In this document: piece by piece, positions 33,061 to 45,019 of the stretch | Numbering within the stretch: position 1 is the first letter of the stretch | Layout: each line of letters starts with the position of its first letter | From: Knoxdaviesia capensis | Taxonomy: Eukaryota > Ascomycota > Sordariomycetes > Microascales > Gondwanamycetaceae | Direction: 5' to 3' | DNA: 64,000 bases | NCBI GenBank assembly: GCA_001510575.1 | Contig: LNGK01000002.1 | Span: 2,592,144-2,656,143, forward strand | Position numbers and translations under genes: made by a program | The notes under the pieces: model-generated | Databases searched by the model: none | The model's input: only the letters and a program-made list of their open reading frames with translations | Told to the model about the DNA's origin: nothing

Positions 33061-33665
33061 TGCGCCAGAGTTTCCGGTTGCTGAGTGGTGGTGGTTGGAT
33101 TGGCGCTCACCAGAGGATGGTGGGAGGAAAGTGTGAGTGTAGGAGGGGAAAAAAAGAATGTTTGCCAACAAAGAAAGCCAGTGAGCTATATCCCAAAAAT
33201 ATATTCACTCATATACGAGGAGCTACATAGAAACCCATTGTGAATTCCATCACGATCATGTCGTTGTGAACAGAGAGACTCGTCCTGGCAGCAGAGGAAC
33301 AAAGTGACAAAGTCGGGACATTAGGATAAGCTCCACTGAAGCTCCTTATCACCACGTGCTAATGCACGTGCATGGCCACCTCACAGGACAGGATCCATCA
33401 AGCTTCCCGATTTGCAATATCAGACCCGGAGTCTCCTGAACGGAACGTGAACATGAGCGCAAGAAAAAGTCGAAGGAATCCAATTCCCAAGCACATTCAT
33501 CGCATATAATCAGCGGTTCGCCTGAACTCGCTCTGCTGGTGATGTGGGGGTGATCTCACCGACTTTTCCCCCCCAACTGTACACTTTCTCTCTCCCACCA
33601 ACAAAGGGTTGCCACTCACTCCCGGAGTCCAAGGCGGCCCGGGATCACAAACAGCCGGCAAAAGA
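33061..33665. promoter_or_regulatory. Shared divergent promoter region, TRAX / PIG-M
   Basis: 605 bases between the two start codons. Pyrimidine-rich sequence on the plus strand (about 33567-33600) is the probable PIG-M leader. T-rich sequence on the minus strand (about 33150-33120) is the probable TRAX leader. Whether transcription is coupled cannot be told from sequence. Confidence 0.45.
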
Positions 33666-35029
33666 ATGGCCGGCCTACCCCTCTCATGGCTGTTCCAGCC
33701 CATCCCGCTCTTCACCGCCGCGGCGCTCCTGCGCGCCGTGCTGCTCGTGTACGGCCAGTGGCAAGACGCGCACTCGCCGCTCAAGTACACCGACATCGAC
33801 TACTTCGTCTTCACCGACGCCGCGCGCTTCACCCGCCGCGGCGGCTCGCCCTACGCCCGCGAGACCTACCGCTACACGCCGCTGCTGGCGTGGATGCTGC
33901 TGCCCACGGCGGCCCCCGGCGCCGCCGACTCGCCCCACTCGCCGGCCTTCGCGTTCGGCAAGATCGTGTTTGCGGCGGCGGACTTGCTGGCCGGCTGGTT
34001 CCTCGTGCGCGTGCTGACCACGCGGGTCGGGCTCGCCCCGCGCCCCGCGCTGCGCTATGCCGCCATCTGGCTGCTGAACCCGATGGTGGCCACCATCAGC
34101 ACGCGCGGCTCGTCCGAGGGCCTGCTCGGCGCGCTGGTCGCCGCGCTGCTGTGGGCCGTGCTGGGCCGCCGCGTGGTGCTGGCCGCGGTGCTGCTGGGCC
34201 TGGGCGTGCACTTCAAGATCTACCCTTTCATCTACGCGCCGGCCATCGTGTGGTGGATGGACCCCGAGCACATGGGCCAGCCCCCGCGCGCGCCTGCGCC
34301 AACCAGCATCGGCGGCCGTGCATGGGCCTTCATCACGTATGACCGTGTCAAGCTGGCGGTTGTCAGCTTGGCCGTGTTCATGGGCCTCAATGTGCTGATG
34401 TTCTCCATGTAAGTTTGCCCCCTCTCACTGTGTCTGTGTGGCGTGCCCTGCCGGTCCAGTCTAACCCGCTCTGCAGATACGGCGGCCCGTTCGTCGTGCA
34501 CACCTACCTGCACCACTTCACCCGCATCGACCACCGCCACAACTTCAGCCCGTACAACACCCTGCTCTACCTCAACTCCGCGCGCCCGCGGTCGTCGTCG
34601 CTGCACATCGAGGAACTCGCCTTCATCCCGCAGATCCTGCTGTCGTGCGTGCTGATCCCGCTCGCCATCGCGAAGCACGACCTGCCCGCATCGATGATGG
34701 CCCAGACCATCGCCTTCGTCGCCTTCAACAAGGTGTGCACGTCGCAGTACTTCCTGTGGTACATCATCTTCTTCCCCGTGTGCCTGCCCACGTCGTCGCT
34801 GGTCGCCCGCCCGCGCCTCGGCGTCGCCTGCCTCGCCGCCTGGATCGCCACCCAGGCCGCCTGGCTGCACCAGGGCTTCCAGCTCGAGTTCCTCGGCGTG
34901 TCGACCTTCGTGCCCGGCCTGTTCCTGGCGTCGCTGGGATTCTTCCTCGTCAACTGCGGCATCCTGGGCATTATGATCCTGGATGCGGTGCGTGTACCGC
35001 CAGTTCAGCCAAAGCAAAAGCTGAAGTGA
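33666..35029 (+). CDS. GPI14: GPI mannosyltransferase 1 (PIG-M / Gpi14)
   Basis: Two exons, 33666-34408 and 34477-35029. The intron is 68 bases with a GTAAGT donor, GTCTAAC branch and TGCAG acceptor. The product is 431 residues. PIG-M adds the first alpha-1,4 mannose to GlcN-(acyl)PI on the luminal side of the ER during GPI-anchor synthesis, using dolichol-phosphate mannose. Visible evidence: hydrophobic N-terminus without a cleavable signal, the DXD motif Asp43-Ile-Asp45 in KYTDIDYFVFTDAARF, GGSPYARETYRYTPLLAW, WLLNPMVATISTRGSSEG, HFKIYPFIY, and after the intron YGGPFVVHTYLHH-RIDHRHNFSPYNTLLYL and the conserved FNKVCTSQYFLWYIIF. At least eight membrane spans are apparent. The partner PBN1/PIG-X is not in the window. 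Confidence 0.96.
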
Positions 35030-36047
35030 TAGGTTGGGGTTTTTGTTCGGCTCGTGTCGGGGTTTTGCTTCATGCTTCATGTCATGATCAACTAGGTGGT
35101 TTCTTCCAGCGTTTGCGTTCATCACATGGCGGTCTGTTTGTCAAAAGTCTTCGGTTTCCACATATTCTTATCTCGCATCCCTCTTTACCACAAGATAGCC
35201 TCATATACAACCCCAGGTGTCTACCAGAAGACATTAGGGTCTGAACAGCAAACAGTTTCTGTGGTAGCTTTACGAAACACACATCATTGAATCGAAAGCA
35301 CACTGGGCTTCTTCCAGATTGCCTTCCCCATCCACGTAATGAAAAGAGAAACTCAGTGGTATCTATTGATTCTGAGAATCCAAAACGACCAGAAACAAGC
35401 AATTTGCTTTACAAACGAGCAAAAGACAATTTGTATCCAACAACAGATGGAAACGAAAAGCGAGAAATGCAGGACACGGCACAAGCAAACGCACACCTTT
35501 TTATAGAGAAGAGATGGGTGAGGAGTATGGCGGTGAAGAAAACCACGCAACCAAAACTCTCGAAAGAACCAGAAAACAGGAGAAGATCATAAGTTACATT
35601 CATGAACGAGAAGAGAAACAAGAAATGCAAGCAAAAGATTAATCGAAAAAGAGGCCACGGCAGAATATATGTTCGCCGGCCAGAAAAAGTTCAAAAAACA
35701 GGAAACAAAAAACCCAAGAATTAAACGCCAGACCAGGTTTTGGTATATAGAAGATTCCCCCCATACGTCGATACTTTATCGTCATGCGCCAGAACGCCCT
35801 TTGCAACAGAACAGAAAAACAAGAAAAGAACCCCAAAGAGAAAGAAAGCCAGGAGAGACACATGCTGGTCAGGAATGCGAAGAGGAAGGCGGGCGTGTAG
35901 AGGTTAAGAAAGGTTGAACAGAACAGAGGCACGGTGAGAATAAAGTAGTATCTAAGGAAGATAAAGAGAAAACGAAACCTGGAGAGACAGAGCGAGGAGG
36001 GGGGAACGACACATTGACCAAACAGCTGAGAGATGGGTCAAAAGTGC
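35030..36047. other. Convergent 3' regions of PIG-M and the F-box-like gene
   Basis: About 1 kb that is strongly A/purine-rich on the plus strand from 35320 to 36000. No gene is supported. Open frames in it (for example 35639-35932 minus) come from T-rich sequence and have no domain. Confidence 0.45.
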
Positions 36048-38141
36048 TCAGTGCCCAACAACCACCGCCTGCTGGATCAGTTCGTAGCTCGACAAGCACA
36101 ACGACAGCATGCGGCTCTGCGGGAACTCGTCGTCGAACACCGGCCGGCCCTCCTTGTCGAAGCGCAGCGCGGTGATGAAGTCGCCCAGCTCTTCAAAGGC
36201 CGCGCGGGGCCGCACGGCGTTCAGCTCGCAGAGGATGGCGTCGCTCCACACTCCGGCGCAGCGGTCCTCCGACATGAGGAAGTACGGGTTAAGCGGCGGG
36301 GCAACACAGTCTGTAGCAAAAAAAGAGAAGACGGGAGGTTAGGGTTAGAAAGGTGGTCATGTTGGCAAAGAGAGACAGGAGAGAGCCAGAGATGGAGAGG
36401 AAAGGAAAGGGGAAGAAAGGAAAAAGGACAACAAGAGAGAAGGACACGTACCCAGATCGATGTACCGGATGCGCAGGTAGTCCACCGCAACCAGCTTCGT
36501 CAACGCGCGCAGAGCACTCAGCACCAGGACCTCAAAGTTCTGGATGAACTTGAAATCCTGGATGCCGCTCCCCGCATCGTGCAGGTCGTTCATCGGGCGG
36601 CAGATGTTTTTGACGGTCAGGTCGATGTGCTTCAGGCGGGTGGCGCGCGGGTCGGAAATGATGGCCAGCATGTCAAAGAAGGTGCGGCACACGCGGCCGG
36701 TGTAGGAAAAGTGCTGCAGGGCCGGACACGCCTCGGCCAGCGGGAAGCAGACGTGCATGCGGTGGCACACCTTGGCGAAAAAGGCCGGCATGGCAGGCTC
36801 GTGGCGATAGTCGTTCTCCAGGCACAGCGTCAGGCTGGTGATGTTCAGCGGCAGGTTGGGCAGCACGTCGAGGGCCATCGACAGGTAGGTCTTGGACTTG
36901 GGCTTGCTGTACAGGCCGTGCCATTGGGCCAGGTTGGGCAGACATGACATGATAAAGTCAAAGTCGGCGCGCTGGCGAATCAGGTTCCACTGGCCGCGGG
37001 TGATCAGCGTGGTTACGCCAGCCAAGGTCGACGCCACCTTGCTCTGCAGGCCGTGGTGCCAGTTGTGGACCTTCGGGGCCTTCCGCCGCTCGCCGCCCTC
37101 CATGGTCAGCGCGGTCAGGTTGGGCAGGCAGCGGTGGGCGAAGATGAACACGTCCTGGAGGCTGCAGTTGTTGGGCGGCAGGGTGTACGTGGCGCTGGCC
37201 ATGCCGGCCTCGGTGGGGAACGGCACGCCGTGACTGTGCGGGCGGTGGATGTACACGGGCTCGAACAGCGGGAACCACACCTCCAGGTGCGACACGTTGT
37301 GGCGGAGGTGCGGCTTGCGGCTGAGCCACTCGTCGGCCTGGCGCATGCTGTCTCTGGTGGCCTTGATCTTGATGTGTCGGTACAAGCGCTGTTGCACCAG
37401 GTCTCGCCAGAGCGGCGACACAAGCCCCAGATTTGACAGTTCGCGGCGGCGGGAGTATCGCAACACGGTGCCTCGGCTGGATATGCTGGATGTCGGGAGG
37501 ATGACGGAGGGATCGTACGAGCCGGAGAAGCCAAACACGTAGTCGAGAATGGCGTCCTGGATCTCAAACGGGAGCGTGGTCAGGGTGGTGGCTTGTCGGG
37601 GCGGAGATGTAGCCGCCGAGGCGCCGTCGGTGTCGTTGGGGGTAGTAGTGGTGGTGCTGCTGGCGCCATCAAAGGCAAAATCGAAGAGATCGATGTCCAG
37701 ATCGGTGTCTGTCGCAGTATCACAGCCCGATCCGAGTTCGGCCTCGACATCCCGGGCCAGAAGGTCCATATCCACGCCGACAAGCCGGGGGTCCAGCAGG
37801 GCGTTTGCGTCCCGCACCTCCGAGTTCGGGAACGGCGTGCTGCTGGGGCGGGTGGGCGGGGTGATGTCATCGGCGGCCGACCGGGCCAGTTCGGGGACGG
37901 GGGTGTGTGAGGCCGACGAGACCGGGATGGGCGGGAGCAGGGCGTGGTGGAGGGTCGAGATCTTGGAGCCGTTCATGATGGCGGTTAGCTCCTCGGTGGC
38001 AGCATTTGCCAGGTCGGACGACGCGGGAGACGGCGGCTGGGGGACGGATTTGGAGAGCGGGAAGCCTGGTCTGGAGACAACGACATCGCCGCTGAGATCT
38101 GCGTATCGGGAGGGAGGCGGGCCAGCCATGGTAGACGGCAT
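36048..38141 (-). CDS. Probable F-box protein, 650 aa, function unknown
   Basis: Two exons, 38141-36452 and 36310-36048. The intron starts GTACGT, has a CTAACCCTAACC branch region and ends CTACAG. An alternative start four codons later (MAGPPPS) is equally plausible. Residues 1-185 are Ser/Pro/Thr-rich with an acidic patch. At about 188-205 TTLPFEIQDAILDYVF is a recognisable F-box helix 1, preceded by Thr-rich linker. The rest is a globular body with evenly spaced Leu/Trp/His segments (LGLVSPLWRDLVQQRLYRHI, LRHNVSHLEVWFP, LPNLTALTMEGG). This is consistent with a leucine-rich-repeat-like or similar substrate domain. The splice restores RIRYIDLDCVAPPLNPYFLM, a block that reads as conserved. An SCF ubiquitin-ligase adaptor role is inferred from the F-box only. 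No target is known. Confidence 0.75.
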
Positions 38142-39355
38142 TCAACGCCGGTCACGGAGGGTTGTGTGAGGCTATGGGTGGGAGAGATGATGAAGAGGCC
38201 AAAACAAAGAGGAAGAAAAAAGGAAGAAAAAAAGAGTGACTGTAGGAAAAGCCCGAGAAAGCAAATTCGCGGATACAGGAAATAAGATGAGGTCCAACCA
38301 CCTGGCCTCGTTTATCTACGGAATGTGCAGCGGAAGGAGACACGTGGGAAGTGTTTGTGGGAGTTTGTGTATGTGTGAGAGTTCTGAAGAACACCAGACG
38401 AAGAGGAGAAACGACGGCGATGATATAGGGCCAGTCCAGCCCAACAGAATGTCTGATTAATGAAGTGAGGAGAGAGAAGAAGAAGAGAAAGAGGAGGAGG
38501 AACAAGAAGAAGAGAATGGATTTATTCAGCCGCCATCCAGAAGAATGAAGACGATTGATGAGGGCTTTTTCCGGCGTCCAAGGGATGCCAAACGAGGGAG
38601 GACCGGGAGATTAGAGGAAAAAGCAGCGGTTGTTATTTTGTTGTTTTTTTCAACTCTCCGTCCATAGGAAGAGAGAGGGCGGAAGGGGATGGAAAAAGGC
38701 GGGAAAAAAAAGGAAAATCAAAAAGAAGATTAAAAAAACCCAGGTGAAGTTGGGTGGCTATGCGAGAGAGAAGGTGATCATGGCCTTTTTTTTCTTTTTT
38801 TTTTTTTTTTACGTTTTTACGTTTTTTTTACGGGCTGCATTTATCAGTGATTTCCGGGCGGTGAGTGGCCTAGCGGGTTGCGTTTAGTGGGTGCAAGATA
38901 GGGCGTTCTAGAGGGGTAAAGAGATAACGATAAGGCGTTCCCCCCTCTCGTCGAAACACTTCTGGTGACCGGAAAGGCGGTGTCGTGGTTCGGTGGCCGC
39001 CGGCTGGAGACATGTGGCAACAGCTGTCCATCGGGCTCGGGGTTTTGACCCAGGATTGGCACCCAACAGGAAGAAAACATGCGACATGGCATTCCATCGT
39101 CATCGGCATCATCGTCATCTGGACCCCCGGTTGTCCCAGTCTCTCTCTCCTCTGTCGTCTTTCCACCACGGCTTCGGCGGATGTTGATCATGCAGACAGA
39201 GCGAGAGACACACGCAAAAGACGGTGTCGCGTGCGCTCTGTAGTAACAAGCCGAGGATGATAGTCGGGTGAAATCCAGGTTTCCAGCAATCGTCTCGTCA
39301 TACGAGGCGCAGTCTGCCGGTCCTGTCAAAAAATGAGAGAGAACGTGTGTGCGCA

Positions 39356-39372
39356 TGTGTGTGTGTGTGTGT
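39356..39372. repeat. (GT)n microsatellite
   Basis: Eight to nine GT units with imperfect GT-rich flanks. Confidence 0.9.
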
Positions 39373-39502
39373 CAGGCCGCCGTCTCGTTTAGCCCTCCAC
39401 GCATGACCACCAACCGCCAAACCCAGCACAGACACGGCCTCACCTGTCGGCCTGGTTTGCAACTGTGTTTCTCGTATGTGGTTAGCAGCATCGTCAATGT
39501 GC

Positions 39503-39522
39503 GTGTGTGTGTGTGTGTGTGT
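39503..39522. repeat. (GT)n microsatellite
   Basis: Ten GT units, 130 bases from the previous GT array and in the same orientation. Confidence 0.9.
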
Positions 39523-41685
39523 AAGACAACCGCTTAGGGTTATCCAGGGGACGGACGGCTGTGCAGCCTGCACCTTCTGCCACCTGGCGCCAGTTGCTGC
39601 CATCCTCGTCCTAAGCCCCAGTAAGCGCCCTCGCTTCCAAAGTGCGAGAGAGCCTCGTTCCCGCCGGACACTCACATAACATCAGGGCGCACAGCCTGCC
39701 TGCACCAAAACACATCCACACCCGATCCACCGGGCGAACAGTGCCGACAGAGAGTGGGCTACGCGCGTCTGGAGTCGCCTGTTTTATGGCCCGTCCAGTA
39801 GGGAAACGAGCCTGGCCAATTAATTCCATCCTGGTCTTGAAACCGTCAAAGCAGTGACAGCACACCACCCAAACGCTTGAGCCCGTCTCGCTGTCTTCCT
39901 CACACCAAAGCAGAACATACATACATAACATAAGTGAGTTCCGCCCCTCCTCCTCCGGCCTGTGTCTGTTCCGCGCTCGAGGGGACGGCTTTTCCATTTG
40001 CTTTTTCGTTTCTTGCGTCCACCCATCTATGTTGCGCCAGACAACAACCGATCTGCAGTGTTTACCGTCTCCAACTTGTTGCGACGTTTCCTGAGCACTA
40101 CTACTACCACTCTGGTGATGCTTTCTCTCCCCTTTTTTCTCAATGTGGCTTGACCACTTGGTCTTGCTATGCAGAAACCCCCTGTTGTGTCCCCCCTTTG
40201 ACTAAACGCTTGCTCTTAGTTCCTGTGTCGTCGCGCGCTCGGCCGGCACTACGCCGAGTTCCCCTGGGCCCATCGCCGAGCCAATCCAATCCAACCCTAA
40301 CTCTAACACCAACGAACGATCTCTCGAAGGCCCAGATTCGATCGGAGGTGAACGACATGAGCAACACCGAGACTCTGGCACATCTGATTGGGGGGGTCGA
40401 GAAAGACAGATCGTCTGCCTTGCCCTGCTCTGCGCTACACACACGCGAGACGCCTTTCATGGTGTGTTCCACGAACAGATCTGGAATGCCGCCGTGGAAG
40501 CGCACCCAAGACCCCAAAAACTGTCACAGAGAGAGCGTGTCTGTACGCCTGTCTGGCTCTGAAGCCCATCTGCCTGGAAATGAGCCAGAAGGTGTCCAAT
40601 AGCGTTCTCCCAAGACTTCTCTGAGGGGAAAGCTCAGATGAAAGGGCGGGCCACGCAGGACGTTACATTGTATTACCGCAAAACACAACGCCCGTGGAGC
40701 TCAGAGATGGAAGAGCCGTCCATCCACAGAGGGGCCATGCATGCAATGTCATTTGCAACGAGATGGGGTTCAGCTCGAGTTTCGATCACGTCGCTCTTGC
40801 GATGGCGAGGATCCGGGACGTGTGTGTCTGGCCCCGTGGACGCCGTCGTCTACTCTCGTGAGACCGGCTCCGGCTCGATCTGGCAGGAGTCGCCGCTCCG
40901 AGATGGCAGAGGCGAAGACACAAAAGCCCCGAGGACAGCACGCAGACAAAACTTCCACGGGGCAGGCCACCGAGACGGAGGCAGAGACAGAGCCTCTGCT
41001 CTGGGCTTCCACAAGCACCCATCGCCCGCTCTGACCAGCCATGCAGAGGCAAAGAGAGGCATGGACAGCAGGAACGGCGGGCATTGACTTTTTCACCACA
41101 GCCACAACCCACGGCCACAAATGCGCATTGTGATTCCTCGTAATTTGCACCCTTTACAGTGATGCGCAGAGAACTCGGACCTTGCTCAGCTGGAAGCAAC
41201 GCAAGAAACGCAAAAGAAGGAGAAGCTGAGAGAAAGCCGCGGCTTATTCCAGGGCGCTCGGCTGAAGTTGCAAGAAGGCCAAGCAACACGTAAGTGTCCC
41301 CGTCTCCATCTTATGCTCTCTCTCTCTCTCTCTCTCATAGGTGCCTCTGTGGAGAGGAAAGAGTAGGTAGGTAAGTGCCCCTTCGCTCCATGTAACAGGC
41401 CGGCGCAAAAAAATCCGCACAGGTGGCCAGGGTCAGGGTTAGGGGGAGATGCTGGGCTGGCTGTGGCTTCTTTTTTACGCAGCGTCGTCATCCAGACCCA
41501 GAGAATCTGCAAAATCTCCTTCTCTCCACATTCCCGGCCAGGGGATTTTTTTAATTTTTTTTCACGGGAAACTTTTCCATTCCCTCCTTCGTCTTTTTTT
41601 GGTCCCTTCCCGCACAGCCCTGGACCAGGACCCTGAAAAGCGGCACCCTGCACGCAAGAAAGGATTCTAAGCACCTCCTGTTTAA

Positions 41686-41723
41686 GTACAGTACAGTACT
41701 GTACTGTACTGTACTGTACAGTA
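41686..41723. repeat. GTACAGTAC/GTACTGTAC repeat with perfect 24-base palindrome
   Basis: A five-base GTACA unit switches to GTACT part way along, so bases 41686-41709 equal their own reverse complement. The remaining units extend to 41723. It can form a hairpin or cruciform. Related short GTACTGTAC words occur elsewhere in the intergenic DNA. Confidence 0.9.
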
Positions 41724-44700
41724 GGTGGCATGCTGCCTGTCCCCCAGTCACAACAGCCTCTTGAAGTTGCATTCCGGAACAGGCTGTCGGCAGTGGTCCG
41801 CTTTTCTTTTTCTCTCGATACCCATAATCTCCAAACCAAAACCGTAAGGTGTCGTCGTGGCCGCGGTCGTCGGGCCGCCCAGGGACACGCACATACCGGC
41901 GTTCCTGGATTGACTGTTAGTGGTGGGTGGTTCTCCAAAGGTCTGCGGCAAGGTATCAAAGGGACCTCCTGCGGCAAGGTTTTGGGGTTCCTCTTTGGCA
42001 TGTGTGTCTAGTGGTCACGATGGCCACAGAATTGTATCATGTTCGTCGTAGGTTTCCTTCTCGTGTTTGCTGCATAGCTGCAACGACGGTAACATCCCGT
42101 ATAGGCGTAGCACGTTCGACACTTTCCTTCCTTCTTGATGCATCCTACGGGCCGTCGGGGGCACTTTCTATGCCAAGAAGGCGTACGGGTGAGGAAGCGC
42201 GGACCAGTTTTGACGGCCTTCTACTATTCCCTTTGAAAGTGCCGGGTTTCCCGTGTTCTAGGCGAATATATCCGTGGGGGGTGGGAAATCGAAATAGGCA
42301 GGAAATCTTCCGAGGACGGAAAAAGGGAGGAGCGGGATGGAGGAGGAGGGGGGAGGAGGAGAGGAACAGGCGCCTTGGTGGGTTTGTGCCGGGGATTTTT
42401 GAAAGAGACGGAAGCTGGGCCACATTTCACACGCAGCGTCGGAACTTTGGCCAAACATCACGGACCTAGCTTTTTTTCTTTCTTCTGGCAGCATCATCCT
42501 GTCCCGATATCTGGTCAATCATATCCAAAGCATCGCCATCCAGAGGAGCCAAGACGAAACAACTAGCAGAGACAAGAACATGATGTGTGGCTGGTTTTTT
42601 TCTTGCTGGAGGGGTGGTGTGGGCGTCGATTATCGAAGTGTTATAACCTCCTCCCGCGATGGATAAGTCCCGGAACAGCCAGCATCAAACACAGGGAACA
42701 AGCTGGAGAGCAGTTATTCCCAGCGTGCGACGCAACGAGGTCAGAGACACGCGATTTACGTAGAGGAGACAGGTACCGACGCCGGAGAGAAACGGCCCAG
42801 AACGCACATATAACACAGAGAGTGCGAGTGAGAGGGCAAAAAGAGAGAACACACGAGAGAGGAGAGGATCCCTTGAACAGAGTTCGAAACTCGGCCATGC
42901 CAAGGCTTGAACGTCGATCGTTTGAGAAGGGGGGGGGGAGACAAAAAGGGGCGCGACTGGTGGATTACGGCGTACGTATTACGCATGCACCTTTGCATCC
43001 CGTGAAAGTGTAGAAGAGAGAGTATCGCGAACAAGCAACGAACATCACCAGCGGGACCCGCAGACACGACCAGCGAAACGGAAGGGGAACAAAAATTGAT
43101 ATGCGTAAGGGGGTGCAGCAAGGGGACGATGATCGACGGCGCGACCAAAATTGAGAAACCACACAAACGAGAGCCAGCAACGGGTCGTGGGTTTGACCAA
43201 AAAGAAAAGCGAAAAAAAAGAAAAAAAGAAGAAAAAAAAGAAAAAAAAGAAAAGAGAACAAAAGAGCGGGACTCCGAAGACGAAGAAGGAAGTCGAATCA
43301 TCGGAAATCGGCATCGTCGGTTGGACTAGGCCTTAGACCGAGGCGGCCAGAAGTCAAAAGCAAAAAAAGAAGTCGTAGGAGAAGAGGCACGAAATGAAAA
43401 CAACATCATGGCCGCACCGGAAGACCACACTCGCCGCATGCATTCGTCGACAGCCCCCCTCCCCTTCCCCAGTTTGGTGTTCGACGTGCCCTTTTCTTCC
43501 TCTTCTGGCCGTGTTTCCACGTATTGACAGGATCCAGCTGTTGGCCCTCGACCGGCTCGAGACACCTGCAGACGCGTGGACGCAGCGCACTTGAAGGGGT
43601 GCAAGGTGGCCAGTCGTCCTGGCCTTGTTCCTGAAGCTGGTAAACGGCGCCGGGCCTTCACTCGTCAGCCGCCGCCAAACACCCTCCCACACTATCCTGC
43701 GTCTTTTTTCTTTTCATTCTTTTTTTCTCTTTTATTCTCCGGCCTCGGTGTCTGCGAACTAGGCGAGGGCATGGGAGGGGCGGCGTGGTGATCTGTTGCG
43801 TATAGTAATAGGCATCTGGACGTAACGCGGATCCCGAACCTGAACTTTAAAAAAAGCAGAGTTCAAACAGCACATTTCATGTTCTGCGGCGTGGAAACCC
43901 CCCAAAAATTATAATAAATAAACCCGCAACAGCCAACCAGTGCGTCTTCGCCGCCGTGTTGGATTGTGGGAGAGAGCGAGGGTATTTTGCATTGTTTCAG
44001 AATTCTGGCGGGCCCGCTGTCCATAGGCTGTTGCATCAGCACAGAGAGTCCAGTTTTTTTTTGGTTTGATGAGTACGGTACTCAGACGAGGAAGCAGTAC
44101 CACGCGGCTCGCTCGACAGGCATATTGAACAGGGCGGTTGGTGGCCAATGGCGACGCCTGCGGGACAGGGCTGCATCATCACCCAACGGTGGTCCAAGGA
44201 TTCACACACCCGCAGTCACGAAGTCACTTCTCACACACGTGTAGTTCCCGCCAGCCGCGTATGAAGACGCTGAGTGGAGGGCCCACTGGAAATAACAAAG
44301 GGGACAACGACGGACGCCGAAACAGCTCTCGTGGTCGAGAAGACCCCTCGAAAAGGCGTAACTCCAGCTGGCTGCCTTGCTTTAGCTTCTCCCACTTCAT
44401 ATGAGACAAACCCACCCAATACCGAAAGAGAACTGGCAAAAGCATGACTTGGCGAGAAATTGTGAGACGGCCACCGCAAGCCAAAGCCCGACCAACCAGA
44501 CCGCCAGCACCCCCAGTCCAGAGCCGAAAGGCCCTGTGCAGCACCACCTGCAGGGTTAGGCGTTGGCCACACAGCTCTTGTGTCCTGGAGTGTGTGTCCC
44601 GCAAGGCCGCGACTGGACGCTCTGAATGGCTGTCAGGAGAGACCAGATTAAAATCACGGGGGTGGTGTCAAGCTTCCACACACGAGTCCAGAAGACGACG

Positions 44701-44995
44701 AAAGAAAAAGAAAAAGAAAAAAAGTCCCAGGTTGAGACAACACCCCCCGAGACTCCCCGCCGTTCGTCTAATACGAAGCAGAGGTCGGCTTGGTCAAGCT
44801 TTTTTGGCAATCCCGTCAGCCACCAAGCATGAATCCCAAGCACCACTCGGGACGGCGTTGGGGGTAGAGGGTTACAGCGAAAGGGCAAAAAAGAAAAGCT
44901 TGCATTAACTTCGCAATTTCACCTGGCGCCGACCCTGTCTCTCTGTCCTGCATTGCTGTCCTGCACAGAGACGAAAAGCCAGCCTGTTCCCAGCC

Positions 44996-45019
44996 AACTG
45001 ACTGACTGACTGACTGACT
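44996..45019. repeat. (ACTG)n tetranucleotide repeat
   Basis: About six ACTG/GACT units. Confidence 0.9.

Noticed and set aside
36330..36350. Interstitial telomere repeat in the F-box-like gene
   Set aside because: Lies in the intron a few dozen bases before the acceptor and reads CTAACCCTAACC on the coding strand, so it is best explained as a branch site.
41186..42001. 271-codon minus-strand frame in the gene-poor block
   Set aside because: Runs through the GTACT repeat (VQYSTVQY) and a CT-run, no domain or splice continuation.
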